45,015 bases of DNA, from the NCBI GenBank assembly GCA_001510455.1, contig LFFH01000051.1:1-45015 (forward strand), read 5' to 3'. This stretch comes from Actinobacteria bacterium casp-actino8 (lineage in GTDB: Bacteria; Actinomycetota; Acidimicrobiia; Acidimicrobiales; Ilumatobacteraceae). The stretch's first letter is position 1; each line of letters starts with the position of its first letter. The translations under genes were made by a program, and so were the position numbers. Of this stretch, positions 15,082-24,081 are shown piece after piece. The notes beneath the pieces are model-generated. The model saw nothing but the letters and a program-made list of their open reading frames with translations. It ran no database searches and was not told the origin of the DNA.

Positions 15082-15504
15082 GTGCAGGTATTCGTCGGAA
15101 AACACGAGCGACAGCTCGACCCCAAGGGTCGACTTGCGCTTCCGGCGACCTTCCGGAGTCGTCTGGAACCCCGCTGTTATCTGCTCCTTGGCCAGGACAA
15201 GTGCATTGCGGTCGTGACGGCCGAGGACTCGGCTCGCTTGGCCGATGAGATCACGGCCGCCGTCAAAAGTGGTGAGACCACCGAACAGGAGCGCCGAGCC
15301 CTGGCGGCCAGCATGGTCGAAGTCGTCATCGACGCCCAGGGACGGGTCACGATCGACGAGTCGCTACGCGCCTACGCCGGACTCACGGCGGGCAGTCGGG
15401 TCGTCGTGGCCGGCAACTTCGAACGGGTCGAGATCTGGGAGCCGAGTCGTTTCGAGCGGCAGTTGGCCCTCGGCACCGAAGCGATCGCTGGGGAGGAGTC
15501 GTGA
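15082..15504 (+). CDS. mraZ: transcriptional regulator MraZ
   Basis: A 140-residue DNA-binding protein with two AbrB-like half-domains. Each has the DxxGR signature: LDPKGRLALPATFR (residues 11-24) and IDAQGRVTIDESLRAYAGL (about 84-102). It starts with GTG giving VQVFVGKHERQ, which fits the family N-terminus and has AGGGG upstream. MraZ assembles as a ring and binds repeats before its own operon; the three AAGTGG repeats 61-86 bases upstream are the likely target. The stop overlaps the rsmH GTG (GTGA), so the two are coupled. Confidence 0.96.
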   Translation: MQVFVGKHERQLDPKGRLALPATFRSRLEPRCYLLLGQDKCIAVVTAEDSARLADEITAAVKSGETTEQERRALAASMVEVVIDAQGRVTIDESLRAYAGLTAGSRVVVAGNFERVEIWEPSRFERQLALGTEAIAGEES

Positions 15505-16424
15505 ACGACTTCTCGCACGAGTCGGTCATGGTCGACGAAATCGTGGACGTGTTCTCGACCGTCCCGACCGGTGTGGTGTTGGACGGAACTCTCGGTGGCG
15601 GTGGACATGCCGAAGCACTCCTTGCGTCGCGACGTGATCTGTCGATCCTCGGTCTCGATCGCGATCCGTCGGCTCTCGATGCAGCCCGGACTCGACTCGC
15701 CGATGTGGCCGATCGGGTGATCGTGCAACATCGTCGTTTCGACGACATCGATGATGGACTCGCCGAGGCCGGCATCGAGACGTTGTCGGGGGCACTGTTC
15801 GATCTCGGGGTGTCGTCGCATCAGTTCGACGTGGCGTCGCGCGGTTTCTCCTACCGGCACGACGCACCACTCGACATGCGGATGGATCCGACCGAATCGC
15901 GTACTGCGGCCGAGATCGTGAACGAGTGGACGGTCGAAGAGTTGGCTCGACTTCTTCGCACCAATGCCGACGAACGCTTCGCCCGCCGGATCGCCGAGGC
16001 GATCGTCGCGGCACGACCCGTGACGACCACCCAACAACTCGCCGAGATCGTCGTGGCCGCCATCCCGGCCCCGGCCCGCCGACGAGGCGGCCACCCGGCC
16101 AAGCGAACGTTCCAGGCTCTACGGATCGAGGTCAACCGCGAACTCGAGGTACTGCCCGTGGCTCTCGATCGGGCCGTGAATCGACTGCGGTCCGGAGGTC
16201 GGGTGGCCGTTCTGTCGTATCACTCGGGTGAAGACCGCATCGTGAAGGCGCGTTTTCGCCATCACGAAACCGGTGGATGCACGTGTCCGTCGGGATTGCC
16301 CTGTGGTTGCGGTGCGCAGGCGGCGGTTCGAAGGGTTCGCGTGCCGGCTCGACCGAGCGAGGCCGAACGAACGCGTAATCCACGGAGTGCCTCGGCCCGT
16401 CTGCGAGTGGTGGAGGCAGTCTGA
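15501..16424 (+). CDS. rsmH: 16S rRNA (cytosine-1402-N4) methyltransferase
   Basis: SAM-dependent methyltransferase of 307 residues acting on C1402 of 16S rRNA in the decoding centre. The SAM motif VLDGTLGGGGHAEALL lies at about residues 19-34, GLDRDPSAL follows, then LFDLGVSSHQFD, RGFSYRHDAPLDMRMD, AKRTFQALRIEVNREL and RNPRSASARLRVVE at the C-terminus. The usual SFHSLEDR motif reads SYHSGEDR, a mild change. It starts at a GTG overlapping the mraZ stop, and its own TGA overlaps the ftsL ATG by one base. Confidence 0.96.
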   Translation: MNDFSHESVMVDEIVDVFSTVPTGVVLDGTLGGGGHAEALLASRRDLSILGLDRDPSALDAARTRLADVADRVIVQHRRFDDIDDGLAEAGIETLSGALFDLGVSSHQFDVASRGFSYRHDAPLDMRMDPTESRTAAEIVNEWTVEELARLLRTNADERFARRIAEAIVAARPVTTTQQLAEIVVAAIPAPARRRGGHPAKRTFQALRIEVNRELEVLPVALDRAVNRLRSGGRVAVLSYHSGEDRIVKARFRHHETGGCTCPSGLPCGCGAQAAVRRVRVPARPSEAERTRNPRSASARLRVVEAV

Positions 16425-17074
16425 TGGCCCGCGCCACCGCTCGAGCCGCCACCCGCGCTCCACAACGGTCCCCCCGGACCACGTCCCGCCCGACGCGTCG
16501 GGTGACCACTCGCACCGCTGCGGATCGTCGTTCGATCGCGCCCAAGAAAGTCGCGCCCAAGAAAGTCGCGCCCAAGAAAGTCGCGCCCAAGAAAGAGCAA
16601 ACCAAGGCCGCCCCGAAGGTCGCTCCTTCCGCGTCGCGTTCACGATCTCCGATCGCGCGCGCCGTCGACCCTCAGAACGCCACCGCAGCCGGACGGCGTC
16701 TCGTGACGAGCGCACTCGTCGTCCTCGTAATTCTGGTGGGCATCATGATGGCGGTGGTCGTCGCTCAGACGCGTATCGCCGAGAATCAGATGCAGCTCGA
16801 TCGCATCGAATCTCGCATCGAATCCGAGCGCGATCGCTACAACCAGCTCCGTCTCGAGCGTTCTGTCCTGCGCGAACCGGCTCGTCTGGTGGTCGAGGCC
16901 CGCGCGCTCGGAATGCAGCCAGGTGTCGGTGTCGACTTCACGACGGTCGACCCGATGACCGTGGCGGCAGTGTTGGTTGCCACCGGTGGTGTCGATCCCG
17001 AATTGCTGACCGACGGTGCTGATCCGCTTCAGGAATACGGGGAGTTCAAAGCCATCGTGGGTGGTGCGCCGTGA
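16424..17074 (+). CDS. ftsL: FtsL-like cell division protein
   Basis: A 216-residue bitopic protein in the ftsL position between rsmH and ftsI. The cytoplasmic N-terminus (residues 1-92) is Arg-, Ser- and Lys-rich and contains four APKKV-type repeats (about 39-57). One membrane segment spans about 93-115 (LVTSALVVLVILVGIMMAVVV), then a coiled coil (about 116-150, QMQLDRIESRIESERDRYNQ) and a region with ARALGMQPG typical of FtsL/DivIC. FtsL forms a complex with FtsB/DivIC and FtsQ and activates FtsWI. The long basic tail is unusual. Stop and start overlap both neighbours. Confidence 0.85.
   Translation: MARATARAATRAPQRSPRTTSRPTRRVTTRTAADRRSIAPKKVAPKKVAPKKVAPKKEQTKAAPKVAPSASRSRSPIARAVDPQNATAAGRRLVTSALVVLVILVGIMMAVVVAQTRIAENQMQLDRIESRIESERDRYNQLRLERSVLREPARLVVEARALGMQPGVGVDFTTVDPMTVAAVLVATGGVDPELLTDGADPLQEYGEFKAIVGGAP
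16538..16597 (+). repeat. four 15-bp tandem repeats in ftsL
   Basis: GCGCCCAAGAAAGTC repeats at 16538, 16553 and 16568 without a mismatch; the fourth unit at 16583 ends in GAG. They encode APKKV repeats in the cytoplasmic tail of the FtsL-like protein. Perfect identity suggests recent expansion or correction by slippage. Confidence 0.9.
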
Positions 17075-19002
17075 CGGCTCGTCGACCACCCCGGTCCCGC
17101 GCGACGTCCCGCTCGTCCGGCCCGGCAGCTCGTTCTCGCACCGCCTCCCGCTCGTCACGTTCGACGGCGCATTCCCGTACGGCCTCCCAGTCCTCCCGCT
17201 CGTCACGGTCGGCACGCTCGACGAGGGCCGCCCGGACGGTACAGACGGTCAGCCGATGGAAGATCGGTCCGTCACGCCGTCGAGCACAGTTCGCCGTCAC
17301 GGTCGCAGCCGTGGTGTTCGTGGTGTTCTTGTACCAGATCGTGTCGGTGTCGCTTCTCGACGGCGCCGAGTATCGGGCCGATGGGTTGGCCCAACGTCAG
17401 TCGTACGTGACGGTGGCCGCCGACCGCGGCACCATCTTCGACCGCGACGGCAACGAGATGTCGATCACCGTTCCCGCATTGTCGATCTACGCCAATCCGA
17501 AGGCGGTCGGGGATCCGGTCGCGACGGCTCACGTTCTTGCTCAGATGCTCGGCATCGACGCGGTCGGAGAGGCCGAGTTGGCCGAGAAGATGTCGGATCG
17601 ATCCAAGACGTTCGTGTACGTGCAGCGTTTCGTCGAGGACGACGTGGCCGAAGCGATCCTGTCGCTCGGGTTGGCCGGGGTCAACGGTGTGACGGAGCCG
17701 AAGCGGGTGCAGGTGTCGGGTGGATTGGCGCGCAACGTCGTGGGGCGCACCGACCCGTTCGGAGAGGGTTCGACCGGACTCGAGCTTCAGTACGAAAAGG
17801 TGTTGCGCGGAACCGACGGACTCATGATCCGCGAGACCAACAACTCTGGCCGAACCATCCCGGGAGCCAGTCGCATGGTGGAAGACGCGCGACCCGGAAC
17901 CGATCTCGTTCTCACGATCGATCGATCGATGCAGTACCAGGTCGAGCAGGCTCTGTTGCGGCGAGTCGAGGAACTCGTCGCGAAGGGTGGCAACGCAGTC
18001 GTGCTCGACACCGAATCGGGAGAAGTTCTTGCGATCGCGAGTGTCGGGCGCAACGGTGAAGGAGTGGCCGAAGTGACGTCGGGAAACATGGCCGCCGTCG
18101 AGGCCCACGAGCCGGGCTCGGTCGCCAAGATCTTCAGCGTCGCCTCGGCGATCGACCAGGGCGCCGTGAACCCGTCGAGCATGTTCCTCGTTCCGGGTGT
18201 CTACGTCTTCGACGAGGGAACCGACTTCGAGCAGACGATCAAGGATGCCTACCCCCACGACACCGAGCCGATGAGCCTGCGACAGATACTCGTGAATTCG
18301 TCGAACATCGGAACGATGATGGCGGCCGAAACCATCGGAGTGGAGCGGCTCCACGAATATCTCACTTCGTTCGGTTTCGGCTCGGCGACCGGATTGCAGT
18401 ACCCGGGCGAGAGTTCGGGAACGTTGCGCTCGGTCGACCGCCTACGTGGTTCGGAGAAGGCGACGATCACGTACGGTTACGGATTCGCGGCCACGTCACT
18501 ACAGCTCGTGTCGGCGGTGAACGCAGTGGCCAACGGTGGCGTCTACGTGCCGCCACGTCTCGTTCGCTCGACCATCGACGAGCACGGCAAGGTGTGGGAG
18601 ACGCCGATGGGCGAGTCCCATCGGGTGATCTCGGAGTCCACGGCTGCGACGATGTCCGATCTTCTTGGGGCGGTCGTGTGCACCGGTACCGGTTCACGAG
18701 CTCAGGTGCCCGGTATCACGGTGGCCGGTAAGACCGGCACCGGATACAAGGTGCAGGACAACGGAACCTACGTGACCGAGGACGGTTCTCGCGCTTACTT
18801 CGCCACGTTCGTCGGCTACCTTCCGGCCGATAACCCACGCGTCACCATTCTCGTGTCGATCGACGAGCCGAATCCCTCCAGTCGTGACCGTTTCGGTGGA
18901 ACCGCCGCCGCCCCGGTCTTCTCGGCGCTCGCCCAAGTTGCGATCCAAGAACTGTCCATCGAACCGTCCGACGGCGACGTCGGATGTGTGGCGGCGGAGT
19001 GA
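17071..19002 (+). CDS. ftsI: septal peptidoglycan transpeptidase FtsI (PBP3-type)
   Basis: A 643-residue class B penicillin-binding protein that crosslinks septal peptidoglycan with FtsW. The N-terminal 70 residues are Ser/Arg-rich and cytoplasmic; one membrane anchor spans about 73-95; the pedestal begins RQSYVTVAADRGTIFDRDG. The transpeptidase motifs are HEPGSVAKIF (Ser350 nucleophile, Lys353), SSN in VNSSNIGT and KTGTGYK. No PASTA domain is present. The GTG start overlaps the ftsL stop (GTGA). The basic SR-rich tail is longer than in most FtsI. Confidence 0.95.
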   Translation: MTARRPPRSRATSRSSGPAARSRTASRSSRSTAHSRTASQSSRSSRSARSTRAARTVQTVSRWKIGPSRRRAQFAVTVAAVVFVVFLYQIVSVSLLDGAEYRADGLAQRQSYVTVAADRGTIFDRDGNEMSITVPALSIYANPKAVGDPVATAHVLAQMLGIDAVGEAELAEKMSDRSKTFVYVQRFVEDDVAEAILSLGLAGVNGVTEPKRVQVSGGLARNVVGRTDPFGEGSTGLELQYEKVLRGTDGLMIRETNNSGRTIPGASRMVEDARPGTDLVLTIDRSMQYQVEQALLRRVEELVAKGGNAVVLDTESGEVLAIASVGRNGEGVAEVTSGNMAAVEAHEPGSVAKIFSVASAIDQGAVNPSSMFLVPGVYVFDEGTDFEQTIKDAYPHDTEPMSLRQILVNSSNIGTMMAAETIGVERLHEYLTSFGFGSATGLQYPGESSGTLRSVDRLRGSEKATITYGYGFAATSLQLVSAVNAVANGGVYVPPRLVRSTIDEHGKVWETPMGESHRVISESTAATMSDLLGAVVCTGTGSRAQVPGITVAGKTGTGYKVQDNGTYVTEDGSRAYFATFVGYLPADNPRVTILVSIDEPNPSSRDRFGGTAAAPVFSALAQVAIQELSIEPSDGDVGCVAAE

Positions 19003-19005
19003 CCG

Positions 19006-20448
19006 ATGAGGATTCGCACCCTCGGACATCTCTGCCGCGATGCTCACCTCGATCTCGATCGGCCGGGAACGCCATCGAACGAGTCGTGGAGCGACACCGT
19101 CGTGTCGGGCATCTCTCACGACTCTCGCCGGATCGGACCCGGTTCGGTCTTTTGTGCCGTTCGTGGAGCTCGATTCGACGGACATGATTTCGTTCGTGAT
19201 GCTGTGGGCCTCGGTGCCGTCGCCCTGGTGGTCGAACACCCGGTGTCCGAGGTCGATTCCTCGGTGCCCCAGATCGTCGTGCGCGATGCACGTCTTGCCA
19301 TGGGTCGTCTCGCCACGGCGTTCTGGGGAGATCCGTCTCGTCACATGGAGGTCATCGGGGTCACCGGTACGAACGGAAAGACCACGACGACCCACCTCCT
19401 CGCCGAGATCCTGACCGCGGCCGGGCGTCCCACCGAGGTCATCGGAACGCTGTCGGGAGGCTTCACCACTCCGGAGGCTCCCGACTTGCAGGCGACCCTT
19501 GCCGGCATGAGAGAAGGCGGTACGCGTGCAGTGGCCATGGAGGTCTCGTCGCATTCCCTCGTGATGGAGCGAGTCACCGGAACGTGGTTCGCGGCGGCGG
19601 TGTTCACCAATCTGTCGCGCGACCATCTCGACCTCCACGGTGACATGGAGACGTACTTCGCTTCCAAGGCGCGACTCTTCGATCCCTCGTTCACCGACAT
19701 GGCGGTCGTCAACGTCGACGATCCGTATGGTCGACGACTCGCCAGCGCTTCCCGTGTCCGAACGATTCCCTTCTCACGTGCCGATCTGGTCGACGTCGAG
19801 GTGTCGACGGTCGAGCATCGCTACGTCTGGCATGGCCGTTCGGTACGTTGTCCGCTCGGAGGTGCGGTCAACGTCATGAATTCTCTGGCCGCTGCCACGG
19901 TCGCCGACGCGCTCGGAGTCGACACCGCAACGATCGCCGATGCGCTCGCCCAAGTGGCCCCGGTGCCCGGTCGTATGGAGCGGGTGGACGATGGGCAGGA
20001 CTTCACGGTGTTCGTGGACTACGCCCACACTCCCGATGGATTGTCGGCCGTTCTCCGGTCACTTCGAGAGTCGAATCTCGAGGGAAGGATTCTCGTCGTC
20101 TTCGGATGTGGCGGTGATCGGGACAAGGCCAAGCGGCCCATGATGGGAGAGGTCGCGGTGGGTCTCGCCGACGAAGTGATCGTGACGTCGGACAACCCTC
20201 GTAGCGAGGATCCACGGGCGATCATCGCGTCGATCGTGGCCGGGGTTCCGGATCATCTTCGCCATCGGCTGGTGGGTGAAGTCGTCGATCGACGAGCCGC
20301 CATCGAGACGGCCATCGGTCGCGCCCGTCCGGGTGACGTCGTGTTGATCGCCGGAAAGGGTCACGAGACCACGCAGATCATCGGAAACGACGTGCTGCCC
20401 TTCGACGACAGAGACGTGGCACGTGATGTACTCGGGGTGCGCGCATGA
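19006..20448 (+). CDS. murE: UDP-MurNAc-L-Ala-D-Glu:meso-diaminopimelate ligase
   Basis: Cytoplasmic ATP-dependent ligase adding the third stem residue, 480 residues. The P-loop is GVTGTNGKTTTTHLL (about residues 122-136); FTNLSRDHLDLHG and the carbamylated Lys in FASKARLF follow. DNPR in TSDNPRSEDP is the signature for meso-diaminopimelate specificity, so the wall should be mDAP-type. YAHTPDGL and GKGHET complete the C-terminal domain. It starts three bases after ftsI and overlaps mraY by ATGA. murF, which normally follows, is missing here. Confidence 0.96.
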   Translation: MRIRTLGHLCRDAHLDLDRPGTPSNESWSDTVVSGISHDSRRIGPGSVFCAVRGARFDGHDFVRDAVGLGAVALVVEHPVSEVDSSVPQIVVRDARLAMGRLATAFWGDPSRHMEVIGVTGTNGKTTTTHLLAEILTAAGRPTEVIGTLSGGFTTPEAPDLQATLAGMREGGTRAVAMEVSSHSLVMERVTGTWFAAAVFTNLSRDHLDLHGDMETYFASKARLFDPSFTDMAVVNVDDPYGRRLASASRVRTIPFSRADLVDVEVSTVEHRYVWHGRSVRCPLGGAVNVMNSLAAATVADALGVDTATIADALAQVAPVPGRMERVDDGQDFTVFVDYAHTPDGLSAVLRSLRESNLEGRILVVFGCGGDRDKAKRPMMGEVAVGLADEVIVTSDNPRSEDPRAIIASIVAGVPDHLRHRLVGEVVDRRAAIETAIGRARPGDVVLIAGKGHETTQIIGNDVLPFDDRDVARDVLGVRA

Positions 20449-21524
20449 TCGCCGTCATGATCGCCGGCGCCACCTCGATGCTGGTGTCGCTCTTCGGCAC
20501 TCGCTTCCTCATCGTGTTCTTCCGCGAGCGCGGCAAGGGTCAACCGATCCTCGGCAAAGAGGACCACGGCCCCGAACACCACAAGAAGAAGTCGGGGACT
20601 CCAACGATGGGTGGACTCGCCATCGTGGGTGCCGCCTTCGTCGGATGGACAGTGGCTCACGTTCGTGACGGACTCGCCTTTTCCAATCAGGCGATCATCA
20701 TCTGGGTCGGCATCTTGATCATGGCCGGTATGGGTCTGCTCGATGACGTGATCAAGGTGAACAAGGGACACAACCGGGGAATCTTCTGGAAGAAGAAGGG
20801 CCTCATCACTCTCGCTCTCGCTTGTGGAGTCACTTGGTGGCTGGTGGCAGCGACGGACGTGTCCGAGACCATTTCGTTCACCCGATTCGATTTTCCCGGT
20901 TGGGAGATTCCGTGGTGGCTGTGGGTGGCCTGGACCGGACTCATGATGTGGGCGACGACCAACGCCGTGAACGTGACCGACGGGCTCGATGGTCTCGCAG
21001 GAGGTTCGGCACTGTTCGGCTTCTTGGCCTTCGCGGTCATCGGCTACTGGTCGTTCCGCAATCCCGAGGTCTACGGAGTGCTCGCGGGCGGAACCGTGAA
21101 TCCGCTCGACCTCGCCGTTCTGTCGGCTGGCTTCGCCGGGGCATGCGGTGGATTTCTCTGGTGGAACGCGGCGCCGGCCCGAATCTTCATGGGTGACGTC
21201 GGAGCACTCGGAATCGGTGCTGCGCTCGGGTTGCTTGCCGTCGCCACCAACACGCACTTCCTGCTGCCACTCATCTGTGGAATCAACGTGCTCGAAGCCG
21301 GATCGGTTGCCGTCCAGATGACCATTTTCCGGGCGAGTGGGCGAACTCGGCGCTTCTTCCGCATGACGCCGATTCACCATCACTTCGAGTTGATCGGCTG
21401 GCCCGAGACGACCGTGATCATTCGTTTCTGGATCATCGGCGGGATTTGCGTTGCGGCAGCCTTGGCCATGTTCATCGGTGACTTCACGCGAATCACCGAT
21501 CAAGCCGGGAACTTGCTGCCGTGA
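20445..21524 (+). CDS. mraY: phospho-MurNAc-pentapeptide translocase
   Basis: Integral membrane enzyme of 359 residues making lipid I from UDP-MurNAc-pentapeptide and undecaprenyl phosphate. About ten hydrophobic segments are visible. Catalytic and Mg-binding Asp residues lie in GLLDDVIKV, AVNVTDGLDGLAGG and IFMGDVGALG; the HHH signature is MTPIHHHFELIGW. KSGTPTMGGLAIV near the N-terminus is typical. ATG overlaps the murE stop and the TGA overlaps the murD GTG. Confidence 0.97.
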   Translation: MIAVMIAGATSMLVSLFGTRFLIVFFRERGKGQPILGKEDHGPEHHKKKSGTPTMGGLAIVGAAFVGWTVAHVRDGLAFSNQAIIIWVGILIMAGMGLLDDVIKVNKGHNRGIFWKKKGLITLALACGVTWWLVAATDVSETISFTRFDFPGWEIPWWLWVAWTGLMMWATTNAVNVTDGLDGLAGGSALFGFLAFAVIGYWSFRNPEVYGVLAGGTVNPLDLAVLSAGFAGACGGFLWWNAAPARIFMGDVGALGIGAALGLLAVATNTHFLLPLICGINVLEAGSVAVQMTIFRASGRTRRFFRMTPIHHHFELIGWPETTVIIRFWIIGGICVAAALAMFIGDFTRITDQAGNLLP

Positions 21525-22861
21525 CCGAGCGCGTCCTGGTGTACGGCGTCGCTGTGGCCGGTCTCGCAACGGTGCGGGCACTCCTTCGGCGCAACATCGA
21601 CTGCATCGCAGTCGATGATTCGGTGGACGAGGCGAAGCGGCGAGCCGTCACCGAGTTGGGGGTCGAACTGATCGAGAGTCCGAGTGACGCACTTCTCTCG
21701 GGTCTCGTCGTCGAATCGAGCATGGTTGCGCCGGCTCCGGGAATTTCCGAGTCGCATCCGGTCGTCGACATCGCTCGACGAGCCGATCGGCGACTCGTGA
21801 CCGAACTCGATCTGGCTTACGAGTGGGAGAGCGCCCGTCCAGGAGGTCCGCGACCCGTGGTCGCGGTGACCGGAACCGACGGCAAGACGAGCACGACACT
21901 TCTCACCGCGTCGATGCTCGAGGCCGGGGGCCGAGCCACTGTCGCCTGCGGCAACACCGACGTGCCCATGGTGGAAGCACTCGATCTCGACGTCGACTGC
22001 TTCGTCGTCGAAGCGACCAGTTTCCGCTTGGCGTTCTGCGACACTTTCCGCGCCGAGGCATCGGCCTGGCTGAACCTGGCCGAAGACCATCTGGACTGGC
22101 ACCAGAGCATGAAGTCGTACGAGAACGCCAAGGCGCGTCTTTGGTCGAACGTTCGTGAGAACGATGCGGCGATCGGTTGGATCGACGATCCGATCGTCAT
22201 GCACCATCTGGCTCGGGCCCGATGCCGTCGGGTGACTTTCGGTGTCGGGACGGCCGATTACCGCGTCGTCGACGACACCTTGGTCGGTCCCGAGGGTGAG
22301 ATCGCGCCGGTTGACGGTCTTTCGCGATCACTTCCGCACGACGTGACGAACGCCCTGTGTGCGTCGGCCCTCGTCCTCGAGAGTGGACTGGCCGATCGTC
22401 GCGCCGTTGCCCGAGCTCTTCCCGATTTTCGTGCTCCGAGTCATCGAATCGAATTCGTCGGTGAAGCCGACGGAATTCGTTGGTACGACGATTCGAAGGC
22501 GACGACACCTCACGCCGTCCTGACTGCGCTTCGCGGTTTCGACAGCGTGATTCTGGTGGCGGGTGGTCGGAACAAGGGTCTCGATCTCGGTGAATTGGCG
22601 GCCGAGGAGTCACGGGTCCGAGCCGTGGTCGCCATCGGGGAGGCTGCGCCCGAGATCGCTCGGGCCTTCTCCGGGCGTCGATCGGTGGTGACCGCCGGTG
22701 ACATGGGGGAGGCCGTCAAGGCGGCCCGCGAATTGGCGACCGACGGTGATGTCGTTCTCCTGTCTCCGGGCTGTACGAGTTTCGACTGGTACGACGGCTA
22801 CGCGCGACGTGGTGAAGATTTCAGTCGTCGAGTTCGCGAGTTGATCGGAGGACGCTCATGA
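21521..22861 (+). CDS. murD: UDP-MurNAc-L-Ala:D-Glu ligase
   Basis: ATP-dependent ligase of 446 residues adding D-glutamate to UDP-MurNAc-L-Ala. The P-loop reads VTGTDGKTSTTLL, with Asp for the Asn normal in GTNGK. NLAEDHLDWH and the probable carbamylated Lys in YENAKARLW follow, then ATTPHAV and VLLSPGCTSFDWYDGYARRG, the MurD C-terminal signature. GTG start overlaps the mraY stop (GTGA), and the stop overlaps the ftsW ATG (ATGA). Confidence 0.94.
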   Translation: MTERVLVYGVAVAGLATVRALLRRNIDCIAVDDSVDEAKRRAVTELGVELIESPSDALLSGLVVESSMVAPAPGISESHPVVDIARRADRRLVTELDLAYEWESARPGGPRPVVAVTGTDGKTSTTLLTASMLEAGGRATVACGNTDVPMVEALDLDVDCFVVEATSFRLAFCDTFRAEASAWLNLAEDHLDWHQSMKSYENAKARLWSNVRENDAAIGWIDDPIVMHHLARARCRRVTFGVGTADYRVVDDTLVGPEGEIAPVDGLSRSLPHDVTNALCASALVLESGLADRRAVARALPDFRAPSHRIEFVGEADGIRWYDDSKATTPHAVLTALRGFDSVILVAGGRNKGLDLGELAAEESRVRAVVAIGEAAPEIARAFSGRRSVVTAGDMGEAVKAARELATDGDVVLLSPGCTSFDWYDGYARRGEDFSRRVRELIGGRS

Positions 22862-24081
22862 CTCTCGCCCTACCCAACCGCTCGCGTCGAACGTCGCAGT
22901 TGGCCGAACGTCGACGTGCGGCGCTCGAGTCGGCGCAGAAGGCACGTCGTACCGGACGTCGGCGTCGTTACCAGGAGGACGTCGGCCGTGATCCGAAGCC
23001 ACTCGGCTTCTACGTGATCGTTGCGGTCACTCTCGCCCTCGTTGCGTTCGGTCTGGTGATGGTCCTGTCGTCATCGTCGATCGTCTCGTTCCATCGAGGA
23101 CGTTCACCGTGGTACTACTTCGTGAAGCAGGTCTTCTGGGCCGGTCTTGGCTTCGTCGCCCTCGTGACCACGTACCGAATGCCGTTGAAGATCCTTCATT
23201 CGACGGCTCGAGTCCTTCCACCCTTCGCGACCGTGTTGATGTTGGCGGCGTTCACGCCCGGTCTCGGCAAGACGGTGAACGGTGCTCAGGCCTGGCTCGC
23301 CATCGGCGAGTACACGATTCAGCCTTCGGAATTCATGAAGTTGGCACTGGTGGTATACGGCGCCGACTGGTTGACCCGACGTGAGAAACAGTTGACCGAT
23401 TTCCGTACGACGGCAATCCCGTATCTCGGCTGGGTCGGTGTGGGTGCCTTCATTGCGATCGCTCAAGGAGACCTCGGGTCATGTCTCGTGATCACCGCGA
23501 TCGGCATGTCGATGCTCTTCTTGGCCGGGGCACCTTTGCGACCCCTGTTCGGCCTCTCGTTGGTCGGCGCCGTCGTGTTCATCGGTTACGCGCGGCTCGA
23601 CAGCGACAAGTGGGCTCGCTTCACTTCATTTCTCGACATTCACGGAACTCGTGACACGGACGGCTATCAGGTGTACCAGGCTCTGATCAGCATCTCGAAC
23701 GGCGGTCTCACCGGAACCGGGATCGGAGCCGGAACCGGCAAGTGGGGATACGTTCCACTCGCTCACACCGACTTCATCTTCTCCATCGTTGGCGAGGAGA
23801 TGGGTCTTCTCGGAGTGCTCGGCCTGTTGACCCTCTTCGTGTTCCTCATTTACTTCGCGTTCCAGGTCGCGCTCTCGTGTCGTCATCGTTTCGGCTTCTT
23901 GTTGGCCGCCGGAGTCGGTTGCTGGTTCATCGTGCAGATCTCGATCAACATCGGTGGAGTCATCGGACTTCTTCCCGTGACCGGGCTGACACTTCCGTTC
24001 ATTTCGTTCGGAGGTAGCTCACTCATCGCGTCGATGGCGGCGGCGGGCCTCTTGATGAACGTGGCCCGACGACCGCGATGA
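22858..24081 (+). CDS. ftsW: septal peptidoglycan polymerase FtsW (SEDS)
   Basis: A 407-residue SEDS glycosyltransferase that polymerises lipid II at the septum with FtsI. A basic cytoplasmic tail (about residues 1-48, Arg-rich, with ARRTGRRRRYQ) precedes about ten membrane segments. Signatures: QPSEFMKLALV, YQVYQALISISNGG, PLAHTDFIFSIVGEEMG and GLTLPFISFGGSSL. A RodA identity is less likely because the gene sits within the dcw cluster between murD and murG. ATGA overlaps join it to both neighbours. Confidence 0.96.
   Translation: MTLALPNRSRRTSQLAERRRAALESAQKARRTGRRRRYQEDVGRDPKPLGFYVIVAVTLALVAFGLVMVLSSSSIVSFHRGRSPWYYFVKQVFWAGLGFVALVTTYRMPLKILHSTARVLPPFATVLMLAAFTPGLGKTVNGAQAWLAIGEYTIQPSEFMKLALVVYGADWLTRREKQLTDFRTTAIPYLGWVGVGAFIAIAQGDLGSCLVITAIGMSMLFLAGAPLRPLFGLSLVGAVVFIGYARLDSDKWARFTSFLDIHGTRDTDGYQVYQALISISNGGLTGTGIGAGTGKWGYVPLAHTDFIFSIVGEEMGLLGVLGLLTLFVFLIYFAFQVALSCRHRFGFLLAAGVGCWFIVQISINIGGVIGLLPVTGLTLPFISFGGSSLIASMAAAGLLMNVARRPR

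Noticed and set aside
16132..16605. Minus-strand frame with LGRDF/LGATF repeats opposite ftsL
   Set aside because: Again an antisense image of a Lys-rich repeat tract; ftsL on the plus strand fits the operon and family.
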